A stretch of 64,000 nt of DNA from Enchytraeus crypticus (GCA_905160935.1 CAJHZI010000294.1:434001-498000); one strand, 5' to 3'. Shown: positions 10,460 to 23,279, numbered from the stretch's first letter. Notes: generated by a model not told the origin, from the letters alone. Numbers and translations are program-made.

Positions 10460-13050
10460 CAACCAAGGAAAACACATCAAATACAAAGCAAAACTAAAAT
10501 ATACACAGCAAATCTACAAACATTCATACACATGCTTATATTATCATTTATCCAACTGTCCACCCGCTATTACACTGATGTAACGGTACCTTTCTGTATT
10601 GTGTCCACGCCTCTGAAGAATAGCCCAATCATAAATTGAACGTGCCATAGAATGTGACTAAGCAATAATTGAAGAAGGCAAAGGGAAAACTCCTCATAAG
10701 CCACATTTTACCAAAATGACAAATGTTTAATCTGTATCTGACAATTGGATGCTTGGTCTGACTCACTAGGGAGAGCAAGTGTAACAAAACAAGATTCTTA
10801 GTACAGAACAGATGACTGATGCACCAATTCACTGATCAAGTGCATCAGTTCAAAAGTTAGATGTACTAGCTAAAAGGTAGAGTTCCAGTAGCAATGTCGA
10901 ATGTACCAGTTGAGGGGTATGTGTTCTGGTTGAAGAGTCAAGTGTACAAATCGGATGGCCAAGTCTATCGATTAGATAATCAAGTGTACCAGTTGGATGG
11001 CTAAGTCTACCAGTTATATAATCAAGTGCACCAGTTGGATTGCTCGAATTACCTGATGAAGAGAACAATAAACTAAGATCAGAAGTACTGAACTCACCAC
11101 AAGCATAACTTAAATAGTAATTTAAATGCTTCCACAAACTTAAAAAACTTAGCATTGCATAACGTTGGTACAAATTTGTCATACAGTCTATCCTAAATTC
11201 ATTTAAATTAATAAAAAAAAGTACAAAAAAGTAATCTCTAATTCTTTTCAGGAATGATACTTTAGTAAAAATCGTTTACAAGGCACAAATGCAATTGGAA
11301 CTGCCATTTTCCATCAAATCCCAAAACATGTATGTTTTGCATTGCAGAAATGTACAACCAAATGTAGAGAAATAATATCAGCATTTTCAAGAATAAAGTA
11401 ATAGTAGAATTTTAAATATAATCCAGTAGATAAGAATGCAGCCCCTTGAAACTAAATTTCTAATTAGATCCTGAATTCAAGCACATTTTATAGAACACCT
11501 AATACATTTAAATTTTAAATACATTTATAATTCCACTGCAACAATAATATTTACAAGTTAGAATACACACAAGTAGCAACAGTAGTCTACTACATACTTT
11601 CGAGTGACATACAGTAGATCTCATGAATAGCTTTCATTTTCTGTAGTACCACCTCTATCTTTAGGTTTACATCAGGGTGGTGCTTTCTTGCTTGTCCATG
11701 GTAACTGAAAGGACACAGATACATATGATTAATACATACATGATATATACTCAAAACACATACAGAATAGACTACATAGAATACATACTCAGTAACACAT
11801 TTTTCGTAGTTACAATTAAATTCACAAATGCATTAGAAATTAAACTTACAGGGTATGTTCACTAGAGAGATAAACCGCTGCATAAATAGCCAAAAGATAA
11901 ACCGCTGCATAACCTCAACAGTGGCATAAACTATGTAGTGAGCATGAATCGCAGTTTAATGTTTAATTGTTTAGATAATCCACAGATGAAGAGGCAATAT
12001 TCTCTTGTTTACGAAGTAAGCTGACTAGAATATTGCTCAGCCTGAAGTACAGCCCTGTCATTGACTGAGCGCTAAAATTTTTGTAGATGACCTTGTAGTT
12101 AATAACCAAGCAACATTTTCTAGGGAAAACTGACATTTCTGATTCTTGATTTAACTCTCATGAGAGGCGTAAGTGATTGGGGAGGCGGTTTAAGGCAATC
12201 TCAGTAAATATGGTTATTAGAATTTGAGGAAAGACAGAATTGAAAAGCTGATTTTATCAGAAACCTGTAGGCATCTCAATGCCACTCTATACCTTTGCCT
12301 GATGGTCATAGATATATATAATGCAAAATAAAGACATTCTAGCTTGCAGAAAGAACCCTAGAGCAGTGTGTAATAAAATAGTAATTGTTTGTTGTTAACA
12401 TTCACAAAATTTCTTTCTATGTTACATAATTGTCCACGTACTATTTATTCCATCTGAGGGATTATGACAATTCTAATGTCTTTAATTTGTTGCTCAGCGA
12501 TGCATGTTGAAGTTTTAGTAATAACTGTAAAGATAGACGTAAAATTACAAATATTTGTCTACAAATTAAAATTCCTTTCTTGTTTTGTAACCTTGCGGCA
12601 AAACAGCCTACTGAGATGCACATTCAGTTTGTACAACAGAATTTATGTAATGACAATACATTTGATGTACTGATGATTGAACTTTAAGATACTTGATGAT
12701 AAATTGAACCCACACAAGCACACAAATGATTTTGTTGCAGAAGAAATTATCACAAAGGCTATTATTTTAACACAGTTCTTAAGTTTTTATGTAAAAACGT
12801 ACTTTTAATTTCATTTTCAATAAACCCAAAACTTTTTAGAATACATAATATTTCCAATAAACAAATGCTTAACAATGTTTACGTTTACAGTTAAAATTAA
12901 TGAATAAATTGAACTCATCGCATCTTGAATATAAATTTTCAAATAGTATGAAAAATAGGTATCTTATTTTGTATGACTATAACTTTCAAATGCTACAATG
13001 ATTTACTGCAGTGCTGAAGTGACTTTCTGGTTCTTCAAAAATAATAATAA
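10460..13050. other. AT-rich stretch without a recognised gene
   Basis: Contains a degenerate array at 10820-11050 (units of about 36 bases built on AATCAAGTGTACCAGTTGGA and GGCTAAGTCTACCAGTT) and, at 11858-11946, a roughly 90-base candidate miniature element framed by TTCACTA and TAGTGAGC with an internal duplicated ATAAACCGCTGCATAA. Nothing else is recognisable on either strand. Confidence 0.5.
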
Positions 13051-13056
13051 TAATAA

Positions 13057-13295
13057 CACACATTATAGTGAAATGATCAACTACGTTGATATCTATCACT
13101 TTTAACACCACATGCTAAATCCGTTCGGCAATTTAGTCCATTTTCCGTGTAGCCAGTCCAGTGAATGTCCGAGATTTTACTCTCATATCAGCGCAGCTAG
13201 GAATAGACCACGAGAGTTCGATTCACCTCAGGGTCTGTCATTTAAAACTTCATGACGTTATCTACACCCTTAACCATTGGGCTATTGAGACATTC
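13057..13295 (+). mobile_element. tRNA-like SINE, family F, copy 1
   Basis: One of three copies (also 15692-15930 and 48045-48285) sharing AGTGAAATGATCAACTACGT, ACCATTTTCCGTGT-ACCAGTCCAGTGAATGTCC and a pol III B-box-like GTTCGATTCACCTCAGG, then TGTCATTTAAAACTTCATGACG. Preceded by (AAT)n. Confidence 0.75.
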
Positions 13296-14512
13296 TAATA
13301 TCTTTTATTCTAATATCATAAAATATCTTTCCTTCCTAAAAATCTGGCTACAATTCTCCCTAAGATTGCTCAACGTGGTACACGCCCAAAGGCCCAGGGT
13401 CTACCAAGGGCCTTTGGACTAATATCTATATCTTTTCAATAAAGTTACATTTTATTGTAAGATAAAAATTACAAACATAAAGATACACATACACATGCTA
13501 TGTTCCAATTACACACCGGAAAACTTTTAAGTACCGAAAATGACATTATTGCTATTCCCAGCCTGCCCTGCTTGAACTCTGCAATATACTCTAACATTGC
13601 CCATCGCAATACTTAAGAGTTTCTAGAACTAACCGCCGGTCTTATAAAGCTTCAATCAGAACGATATCGTCGCCGTAAGTCGCCTTTGCATCTTATGAAC
13701 GAGATGTCGGTCGGTATCTGAGCTGATTTCAGCTACATGTGATGAACTATATCTTGTCGAGATCGGGCGGATAATGTCACCGTTAGATTAAAACAAAAGT
13801 CGTCGCCAGGGGCTGATACTCAACGGTCGCAGGTGGCTCCAGCCAATAGGAGAGCGCGAAATCCGCTTAAATGGTTAGAATTCTTGGAAATGTGACGTTA
13901 CAGAGTCTAGATAAAGGTGAGAATAGAGAAGTTTCATAGTATGCAAAAAGCAGATTGGTAGTTATCTCGCGGATAAAGTCAAATGGTAGAGATTGCTATC
14001 GGCGAGAATATCTTTCCGTTTATAATATTGGATATGAGATCTTTAGAAATATCTTTTTAAACAAGTAATTACTTGCAATATAAAAAAGTGCGGAATTAGA
14101 AATCTTTTGCTTGTTCTTCAGATCAAATTAAATTCTTCTTCTACATTTTAGCACAACGAAGTATTAGAGAGAACTCTTCTTTTATATCTATGTTTTAGCT
14201 GCTATAACCAGAATAGTCAAACATTTGATTTCATTAATCAAATGTTTCACTAATTTTTTTTTTATGAAAGTACTATACACGCATATATGTCTTTTATAAG
14301 TATTTTGTATATGAAGACAGGAATGAGTGTTACTGGTTAGTATAAAGTTCCACTCATATGTAGACATTTTTTACTAGTTTAGATATTAATTTAATTGTAA
14401 TTGTTATTTTTTATATTATTGAACTCTTTCTGTGAAGTAGTATCGAAGACCGAGTTCGGCCATGACACAGCTATATAAGTTTTCGTTGTTAATAATAATA
14501 ATAATAATAATA
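13296..14512. other. No gene; small inverted repeat and a microsatellite
   Basis: A perfect 12-base inverted repeat with a 5-base loop lies at 14219-14247 (AAACATTTGATT). 13330-13460 reads CAACGTGGTACACGCCCAAAG followed by an AATAAA, possibly the 3' end of a retroelement, unconfirmed. (AAT)n at 14490-14512 directly precedes the next ORF. Confidence 0.45.
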
Positions 14513-15362
14513 AGACGCCATCCTTCATAAGTGCTCCCTTTCTGCCGATAGTTCCATTGACGTTGCGTTGTCAGTTTGGTCCAAAAGCCTCACCTCCAGT
14601 GCTCCACCTTCTACCTCAGTCAGTAGCCAGAAATCATGGGACCGTCCTATAGTGGATCGGATTTATAACAGTCTGTTAGAATCCCAGTCCAATGCAGTAG
14701 ACAGAGCACGACTCCTAGCTGTATCAACTAAAAGAAGCAGCGACTGGCTTCACGCTCTCCCTGTTGCTTCTTGTGGGCTATTTTTAGACAATGAGGCGAT
14801 TCGAGTAGCTGTTAGTTTCCGTTTAGGGGCGAAAACTTGCGAGCCTCACATGTGCCCCTGCGGTCATGAAGTCGACGCTTTAGGTCTCCACGGCCTCTCC
14901 TGCAAACGAAGCTCAGGTAGAATGTCTCGCCATCACAATTTAAATGACATAATATGGCGAGCACTTTCGAGAGCAGGCATCCCTTCCTCTAAGGTGCCAA
15001 GTGGGTTGTCCAGATCAGACGGCAAGCGTCCGGACGGCATGACTTTAGTGCCCTGGTGCAACGGTAAATGTGCCGTTTGGGACGTCACGGTCATTGACAC
15101 TATGGCAAACTCCTACCTGAATACGACTTCAGTCACAGCCGGTGGTGCTGCTGTTCATGCCGCCTCTAGGAAGTTGGATAAATACCGTGATCTGTCCTTA
15201 GGATATGAAGTTGTTCCGGTGGCTATTGAAACCATGGGCCCGATGAATCCCGAAGGAGTTGACTTTATTAATGGCATAGGCAGACTTATTGCAGAGCAAA
15301 CCGGCGATAAGCGAGAGACATCTTTTCTTGGCAAAGCTTTCCATGACTTTGCAAAGATTTAA
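14513..15362 (+). pseudogene. C-terminal part of a retroelement polyprotein with nuclease-like motif
   Basis: An uninterrupted frame of about 280 residues from the end of an (AAT)n tract to TAA at 15360-15362. It contains DWLHALPVASCGLFLDNEAI, a possible zinc-binding set CEPHMCPCGHEVDALGLHGL with following C and HH, then RSDGKRPDGMTLVPW and CAVWDVTVIDT. I recall this arrangement from C-terminal regions of reverse-transcriptase-type proteins in invertebrate genomes. The RPDG...WDVTV pair resembles a PD-(D/E)xK nuclease core, which is inference. No reverse transcriptase is encoded upstream, so this is a 5'-truncated copy that has kept its frame. It is followed by poly(A) at 15488, (AAT)n and (CAT)n. 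A host-domesticated gene is possible but unsupported. Confidence 0.65.
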
Positions 15363-15485
15363 TGCAGTCTGCTTCAACAATTCTTTTAAGCCGATTGATG
15401 ACCTCGAGTAGCCGGGCGGCGATTCAGCACGTATTGCTTGAATCGTTTTTATCAAACCCCAGGTTCTTTACACCGGGGTAAATAA

Positions 15486-15507
15486 AATAAAAAAAAAAAA
15501 AAAAAAA

Positions 15508-15542
<35 letters not shown>

Positions 15543-15586
15543 TAATAATAATAATAATAATAATCATCATCATCATCATCATCATT
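15486..15586. repeat. Poly(A) followed by (AAT)n and (CAT)n microsatellite
   Basis: Simple-sequence tract directly after the retroelement ORF. It gives rise to meaningless poly-Ile and poly-Met frames. Probably grown from the element's A-rich tail. Confidence 0.95.
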
Positions 15587-15691
15587 GAATACATGATAGA
15601 TTGAATACACAATAATATAAGTTCGTGCGTTGAAAGGAGGCCTATAGGCGACCGAAGTTTGGCTAACATTTTAAAAAGAAATATGTTAAAG

Positions 15692-15930
15692 TAAGTAAAC
15701 ACACATTTTTGTGAAATGATCAACACACTACGTAATTGATATCTATCACTTTTTAATACTACATGTTAAAACCGTTAGGAAATTTAGACCATTTTCCGTT
15801 TAACCAGTCCAGTGAATGTCCGAGATCAGCGCGAGATTTACTCTCAGATCAGCGCGTCTGGGATTCGATCCCGCGAAGGTTCAATTCACCTCAGGATCTG
15901 TCATTTAAAACTTCATGACGTTAAAAATAC
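15692..15930 (+). mobile_element. tRNA-like SINE, family F, copy 2
   Basis: Same order of motifs as at 13057: GTGAAATGATCAAC, ACCATTTTCCGTTTAACCAG, GATCAGCGCG, GGTTCAATTCACCTCAGGAT, TGTCATTTAAAACTTCATGA. A 17-base internal duplication (GAGATCAGCGCGAGATTTAC then CAGATCAGCGCG) is present. Confidence 0.75.
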
Positions 15931-16222
15931 AAAGTGACCAAAAAGGTCCAAGTCGCAAATCCACCAAATCATCCCAAATTTTTAAAATACTATTGATTTT
16001 CATGCAAACATGTAAATAGGCTACACGCCAAGTAGGCTAAATACAAATCGTAAATATAATGACTACAATAAAACACTTTAGTCAAAGTAGTTAGTGTTCA
16101 ATAATTACAGTAAATCATTTAATTGTACATGAACGGTTTTCTTTAAATAAAAATTTGCAAGCTCCATACCAATGTTGGGTAGTTTAATTACTTGAGAGTC
16201 AGTAAATAAAATGCAAGAATTT

Positions 16223-16360
16223 ACTAATCATATAGCTGTTCTAAAGAGTTGTTTCACGTAAAACTCAATCTAAGGACCTACTCCTTTCTATTCATGAAGG
16301 AGTAGGTCCTTAGATTGAGTTTTACGTGAAACAACTCTTTAGAACAGCTATATGATTAGT
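16223..16360. repeat. Perfect foldback: two 64-base arms, 10-base loop
   Basis: Bases 16223-16286 are the exact reverse complement of 16297-16360; I checked all 64 positions and found no mismatch. The loop is TCTATTCATG. Arms begin ACTAATCATATAGCTGTTCT. No ORF, terminal-repeat signature or target duplication is evident. Confidence 0.97.
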
Positions 16361-16509
16361 AGGCATATACTGTACATATAAATGTAGATTTCTTGAATAA
16401 AACTCGCACGGCATTCGCATGAAAGGCTAATAAATGATAACACTGGTATACTGACACGAAATTAGCAATTTAACATGCATGTGCAATTGTGTATAATAAT
16501 AGCAATAAT

Positions 16510-17292
16510 AACAAAAATTAGAGTGCTACAGTCATCAATGACAACATCGAGCACTATTGAGACAAAATCAAGCCGGCGAGCAAAAAAAGAAGGTCCAAAA
16601 ACGGTGCAAATTCCAAAATCCAGAAATTCAGTCCAAAGTAAAGGGAGTTAAAGAAAAGGTGGTTTGGGCGCAGGTCGCTGCTCATGGACACTGGATGGAA
16701 AAGAGAGATGGAAAAGATAGGTCTTCAACTGCTTATGGAACTGCTCATAGGAAAGCAAAGGCTGATGTGATTCAAATGAAGATTTCCGAAGATTGGATGG
16801 AAGAGAATTCCAGATCTGAGGTGCAGCATGCTGGAAAGAACGATTAGATAGCTTAGAGCGTGAAGGTAAGCTAGGTCTCACAAGAGTAATTAACTTAGAA
16901 GACCGAGTAATAGCAGGCTGCATCACTTTAATCAAGTGAGACATACAAGTTTGTCCAGGGAAGGTGATGGACTTATAGGTTAACGAAGCTGTTTTGTAAA
17001 TGATACGCTCTTTAATCTTTAGCCAGTGCTAAGACTTCAAAATAGGCGTAACATGTGAGTACTTGGAACTACAAAAAATTGCTCGCGCAAGAGAATTCTG
17101 AACAAACTGCATCCAATCAATCTCACAGCCAGGGAGATTTAAAAACAGGGAATTGCAGTAGTCCAACTTCGATTGCACAAGAGCAGCACCAATTGTAGCA
17201 GCTGTCTCACGTGACAAATATGGACGTATTCGACGAAGATCACGGATATAGAAGAAACATGCTTGTGAAGTTTTAGTTATGAGTTCGTGCAT
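16510..17292 (-). pseudogene. LINE fragment, C-terminal reverse transcriptase and 3' tail
   Basis: Read on the minus strand: ITKTSQACFFYIRDLRRIRP, ALVQSKLDYCNSLFLNLPGC, then after one stop near 17030 SHLIKVMQPAITRSSKL, SKLSNRSFQHAAPQIWNSL and HKQLKTYLFHLSFP. The end carries GTGCTCGATGTTGTCATTGA and a TTTTTGTTATTATTGCTATT tail, matching the plus-strand copy at 1870-4890. It is 5'-truncated and lacks the catalytic RT boxes. Better preserved than that copy. Confidence 0.85.
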
Positions 17293-17402
17293 GTAGGCCT
17301 ATAATACTTGTACTTTTGAAGAACTGAAATGTCGACTTTTCAAAATGTTCAATTGCCTCTTTATAAATTCTAATAAAGTCCTACGGTATAAACGCCGAAA
17401 TT

Positions 17403-17408
17403 CGCACT

Positions 17409-17444
<36 letters not shown>

Positions 17445-17445
17445 G
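17403..17445. repeat. (TC)n microsatellite
   Basis: CTCTCTCT tract with one TTTC interruption. Confidence 0.95.
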
Positions 17446-17779
17446 TTCTTCTTTCCCTGTCTGTCTTTCACACGCGTAGTGCTGGCACTACATTTCTATG
17501 ATAGTAGGCATTTACTCCGAAATTATTCGATATCTTAAATTATTACGTAAATATTTAATTTTAAAATCCAACTTCAAAACGTTCAACTCAGTATCTTTGC
17601 GAGAGAGAGAGGCAGGGGGGATGAGCCTCCCCAAGATGTCACGTAAATTTTTTTTATTAAGCCATAATTATAAGCATATTGTATAAATTGTGTGCCTCAC
17701 CCTAGATTAAAGTGACTCCCCCAAGACTAAATACTGCAGCGCCAATGGGTTAACTTTAGTGTGGATAACGCTTCTGAAC

Positions 17780-18265
17780 AGAGTGAAACGTGGATGTTCA
17801 GAAGGAATACATTCGGAAACTGGAAACGTTCGAATTATTGCTAAGAAGAATAAAGATCCACATATGTGGAAATGAAGAGGAAGGCGGAAGACAAAGAAGA
17901 GTGGGGGCGTTATATACCATGAACCTGCCAGTAGGCAGTGCACTAAGAGAGAGAATAAAGATCAAATGGACAGTCAAAATTCTGCACGAAGAAGAGCAAA
18001 ATAAGGGTTGTATAACTAAACTATTGATGAATATCAAAAGGAATAGAAAGTAAAACTAGATACATGTAGGTCATGTACTGAGAGCAAATGGTTTGCTAAA
18101 AGAGGCAATAAGAAGAAGAATGGAAGGGAAAATGTTTAGAGGAAGACCGAGACTTCAAATACTGATTTGACATCTAATTTGTATGTTGATATTAGGAGAA
18201 GGGCAGAGGATAGAAGTAATTGGAGGAGTTAATACCATGGATCTCCAATAGGATAGGCAATGGAA
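17780..18265 (+). mobile_element. RTE-like LINE 3' ends (probably two copies)
   Basis: 17780-17970 encodes the terminal part of an RTE/craniofacial-development-protein-2-like polyprotein (MKRKAEDKEEWGRYIP in one frame) and ends in ACCATGAACCTGCCAGTAGG, CAGTGCACTAAGAGAGAG. 18060-18265 repeats the theme: GHVLRANGLLKEAIRRRMEG, KMFRGRPRLQ, then a decayed ACCATGGATCTCC end. Frames are broken. Confidence 0.7.
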
Positions 18266-18554
18266 TAAGAAGGGAGAGAAATCAAATTTAACGTAAATGT
18301 AAAGTCCTTCATAATTAAAATGTTTAAAAGTATATACACATTAAACAAGAAAAATGTTTAAAAGATATGTACACAGTAAACACTTTGGCCAGTTGAATGA
18401 TGTCCACGATTAAGCCTATATCACGATTAGATCTTAAGGCTATATCTAACACTTTTAAAGCGGTACCAAGTGTTAACCGTTAGACATTTTAAAGTCAATT
18501 GAGATTACATTGGCCAACAATTATCCGAGAACTGATCCCAAAAATCCGACCTAC

Positions 18555-18690
18555 CACAAGATCTGACCCAACCCAACCTAAAGAAAATTCCAACCCAACT
18601 CAACCCAACCCTATTCCAACCCAACCCGACCCGACTCAACGAAATTCCCAGACCCAACCCACCACAAAGAAAATGCAATCCAACCTAACT
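18555..18690. repeat. CCAACC-rich tandem microsatellite
   Basis: Degenerate (CCAAC)n / (CCGAC)n repeat; not a telomere motif I recognise. Confidence 0.8.
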
Positions 18691-19019
18691 GTTTAAAATA
18701 ACACATTAATTTATTCATCAGTATTAGTTTTAGGTTGTTCTGTTCAATAATGGTGAAAGCTATGTGGCTATGGCGAAGAAGGGAAAATATAAGAATTATT
18801 TAAAATAAAAGATGTCGGAACATATTCCAAGAATTTTCACACGCGCATGTGCAGGTGGATGACATGGGGATTTTCGTAATATTATCTAAAAAATACACTT
18901 TCAATATAATTCGTCATAGAAGACATATTTCTTTAGAAAATCTAAAACAGATGCGTAATAATTAATTGGTTCTATCATTACTGCTCATTGTAACACAACC
19001 TAACTCGAAAATTACGAAA

Positions 19020-19570
19020 GACCACCCCACCCCTGACTATCACTGGGTGGATTGGTATAAAACCACCCCACCCTAATTCAACCCTGGGTGAATTGATATA
19101 AAACCACCCCAACCCAATTCAACCCAGGCCATCACTGGGTGGATTTGTATAAATCATCCCACCACAATTAAACCCAGGCCATCACTGGGTGGATTGGTAT
19201 AAAAACCACCCCACCTCAATTCAACCCAGGCCATCACTGGGTGGATTGGTATAAAAACTACCCTCACCCCAATTAAACCCAGGCCATCACTGAGTGGATT
19301 GGTATAAAAACCACCCCACCCTAATTACACGCAGGCCATCACTGGGTGGATTTGTATAAAAACCATCCCACCACAATTAAACCCAGGCCATCATTGGGTG
19401 GATTGGTATAAAAACCACACTCACCCCAATTAAACCGAGGCCATCACTGGGTGGATTGGTACAAAACCACCCCATCCCAATTCAACTAAGGCCATCACTG
19501 GAGGGATTGCTATAAAAACCATCCAACCCCAATTCAATCCAGGCCATCACTGGGTGGATTGGTAGGCCTA
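19020..19570. repeat. About 52-base satellite, roughly ten copies
   Basis: Unit: AACCCAGGCCATCACTGGGT, GGATTGGTATAAAAACCACC, CCACCCCAATTC. Each copy pairs CACCCCA with TGGGTGG and carries a TATAAAA. Copies differ by substitutions and single-base indels. Confidence 0.9.
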
Positions 19571-19599
19571 TAACCCTAAATGCGGGTGTCTAAAAAATA

Positions 19600-22480
19600 T
19601 TACTCCCAAACAGGGTGACTCTTGGGTTTAGAAGTATGCTGTGTACTAGGCTGTGCTATAAAAGAAATACTTCTAACAAAGTTAACAATATAAAAATTTA
19701 ATTTTAATTGATTCAATATCACGACACATCAGGCACGAAAGTAATATACAACATAACTAGAATGTCAAATTCACTATAGCTTGACATACACAAGCTGGCT
19801 ATTAATTGATAATAATGGCAAATCAAAGCTTCCACTAAGGTATTAACTATACACTGATATAAGTAGCTACATTTTACAAAATACAACAAAGAAAGCAGTT
19901 TACCGAATAATAAATATATTTGTAAATAAAATTAATTAAAACATCTATTGTCATAAAAGTAGGCCTACGCGTTGGTTAAATAATTTCGACTTCCGAAGGT
20001 TCACGTTTCCAATTAAAGAGAGACGCCAGGGCAATTATTTCTAGCACGCTAGCATAAATTCAATAAATGAAATCTCTTAGCAATCGCTATTGATCAACGT
20101 GTTATTTTGCACAAAGTAAAGATGCTAATATATGCTAGCAGCATACAATAGAAGAAATATAGCAAAACGGCAACGAGAGTTGATTAAAACATAAGTGATT
20201 AAAATAAGATGATTAGGCCTATAGTAAACCTTGCAATTAATCAACGGGCTAGTAAATATATATCAAGCAGCCTATATAAATATCAATGTAACGTATAACT
20301 CGTATAGTCTTTTGATTACTACATGAAAGCCATTTGATATCATATTTAATTTCATAATTTAAATGTCATACAACAATTGAACAGTGCTGCAACTGAAAAA
20401 TGAAAGATTTCTAATAACATCCCTTCTATTTCGAGCCAAAAAAGTATCTAAGAGACCGTCCTCGTAGTGGCTTATTTGCAGTGTCTGACAGTGTTTTACG
20501 TCCCTGACATTGACTTATGGCGAGGAACCGGACGTTAAATTTTTATTGATTGATTGAGTGTCTCGTTTCTTATTTTAATATTCTTCGAAGATCTTAATTT
20601 TCTACGCAATGGTCGATATGTTAAGTTAGCAGCGATTTATAGAATCTCAAGAAAAAAAGAATAAATACAATAAACTCAGTCTCAAGAGTTATACAGTTAG
20701 ACTATTACACAAAAATTAAAAGCCGACAATATAAGTGACAAAATAACAAAAAAGGAATTTAAAGTTACATACATAAAAAGAGTGTCATTAAATTAAATAC
20801 AAACTCAAACATATATGCCTGTAGTACGAGATTTTAATATAGACTCTAAAACACATCCACGGCCTGAGGTACTTCGTAAGATAGTAGAATATATTGGTAA
20901 TAAGGATTTCTCGTGGTAAGTTAATATCATCTTCCCTGGACTGGTTTTCTGGATTCGCGTAATTTAGTACTTTATACTTTATTTTAAACCCGTCGACTTG
21001 AGTTTGTCGTCAAGAAGCCGGACGTTGGGAAGGATGAAAGAAACACTTTATGCGCTGCTCGTTATTGAGCTTATTGAGCTATTTGTCTTCAGATTGGCAA
21101 TGACTTGGGATGATATAATTATGTTAAGAATTGCAGTCTTATAGTTGTGAGGAGTAAGATACCATGCCCCAATCTATAACTCAGTTACCACATAACTCTC
21201 ATATTCAAGCAAGCACACATAACCACTCAAAATGTCGTACGAATATCACCGCGCATATAGTCGTTAGACACACTATTGTGACGATTAATTCAGTCTGAGA
21301 TGACGACGACGACGTCAAAGGTGTAATGAAGGCACATAGTTTAAGACTGGCCATTGAAATATATAACTTAGACAAGCAAAATTAGAAATGTAAAGAAATG
21401 CAGGGCAACAGAGAAGATTTCGGTAAAACAGGAAATGACATTGAATAAAATATTGATTTAGTTTTTGTGGGCGTACATAAAAATATATCTTAAGTTCAGT
21501 TAAAAATAAGCCTAATCTCCATGGAGACAGACGGAGTAATTCAAACCAATATACTTTCGTAAGTACTACATTGAAAAATTTGGAATAAGATAAAAATATA
21601 AAATTCCGCCCGCTGCCCTCACTTTCTAACAGGCTCCTGGGTGGTAAGAAAATACCGTTAAACTTGGAAATTCATTGCTTTTTATGAAGTCTACAGTATA
21701 CATGTATATCCATATATGTTTAGCAGTAGGTCTAATATGCCGATAGCATATACGACTAATGCGACTACCTTTAAATTCAATCAAATATAAACAGACACAA
21801 CAACAACTAAAGTTAAACTTCTCAAATCTATCGCCTATACATACAAACACTGTTGATAAATAATAGTTGCAGTTAATTTTGTTAATGATAAATCAACTTT
21901 AATTATCGTAAAGACTGCTGCCAATACGCCCATAATTTAATGCAAACAAAGAACCTAGGCCTACATAACGTTTAAAATCTTACAATATATTTGAACTTAG
22001 ATCTTATAACTCAAAAAGGATATAATGTATCTGTTGAAGAAGACACGATTTTATTACATATTTTTATATAAAAACCCCTAATTAGAAACATCAAAGACAT
22101 ATAGATACAAGTAACAAACTACCACACTTTAGTAAGGCATTATTTAGTGTAAAACATTCTTTTTAAATTGTAAAACGACACAGAAATAATAAAATTTTGA
22201 CTAAATAAGTGACAAAACAACACCAGTGATAATAAGTCACGTAAATCGCACAAACCCATAAAATGTGTCAACATTGAAGAATATTAGCTGAGAAAACCAT
22301 CAAATGATGCTAACATTGTGTTCACATAATATTATATTTGTATGAGGTCACAAGTAAAATTCGCTGTCAAATGGATAATTAATTTAGTATGTACTCCTTG
22401 ATTTGTAAAATTTTATATACAAATGTTAATAGTTCATACACCAAATGTTAACACAAACGCTTCATCTGCACACACGATAT
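19600..22480. other. AT-rich, no gene seen
   Basis: No ORF above background and no family motif, except a LINE/SINE 3'-tail-like block at 20440-20550 (CCCTGACATTGACTTATGGC then GGACGTTAAATTTTTATTG). GACGACGACGACGTC at 21301 is a short trinucleotide run. Confidence 0.5.
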
Positions 22481-22484
22481 AGTA

Positions 22485-22840
22485 GTGATCATCATCATCA
22501 TCATCATCATCATCTTCCCTTAAATCAAATTTTAAGTAGAGCCGGGATACAAATAGACCTTCTCCAATCCTCTCTGTCCCACACCATATCATCAGTCAAT
22601 CCCCTATTTTTCAAGTTCTTCTTAATCACCACATCCCACGTCAGTTGTGCTCTACCTCTCTCTAACTTCACATCTAGGTCTTCCCTCCAAACTCTCTGTA
22701 CTGCATCCTCATCTCCCTTTCGCACCATATGTCTATACCATTTTAATCTCGACTAAGCCAACCTATCCCTGATCCCCTCAACACTCAAGTTCATCCTCAC
22801 ATTCATTTTCCATTATATCCCTCCTGGTTTTACCACACAT
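22485..22840 (-). mobile_element. RTE/Jockey-type LINE 3' end
   Basis: The minus strand reads SRLKWYRHMVRKGDEDAVQR, VWREDLDVKLERGRAQLTW, DVVIKKNLKNRGLTDDMVWD, REDWRRSICIPALLK, the usual end of an endonuclease-RT polyprotein, followed by an AAGGGAAGATGATGATG tail. The tail is shared with the family A SINE copies. Confidence 0.75.
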
Positions 22841-23279
22841 TTTACACACGATATAGTAGTAAATGAATTAAATTAACTTAATATATGCAAAGCTAAAAAA
22901 TATAGTTATAGCAGGGTCATGCATTTTTGGAAGATCGTTAAGGAAATACAAGTGCTATAATATGATTATCACTCTCTTTGTATCATTAGAATACTAAGAT
23001 ATTTGAAAAACCACAAGACTACTAATTCTAATCAATTATCTACACAATATCACCCTCTAGGACAGATATACAATTGCCAATATAAGCACAAGTATACCAC
23101 GGCATGCATATTCAGTACATAAAAACACGATTATCAGTAAAACTTCAATGTAAATGTAATAGACGAAATAAGCTTTTGACATACGTCTAATTATTAAATT
23201 TACGCGAATTCTTTTGATATATAAAAAAATAGCAAACTAATGACAAATTTATTATTGCCCTCATTAAGTATTAATTCTC

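Noticed and set aside
13057-13295. tRNA gene
   Set aside because: Only a B-box-like stretch; no cloverleaf, and the sequence is one of three dispersed SINE copies.
18555-18690. Interstitial telomere repeat
   Set aside because: The CCAACC/CCGACC units do not match the animal TTAGGG/CCCTAA or insect TTAGG/CCTAA repeat.
22525-22728. Small host gene on the minus strand (67 codons)
   Set aside because: Sequence is the standard C-terminal end of a LINE polyprotein.
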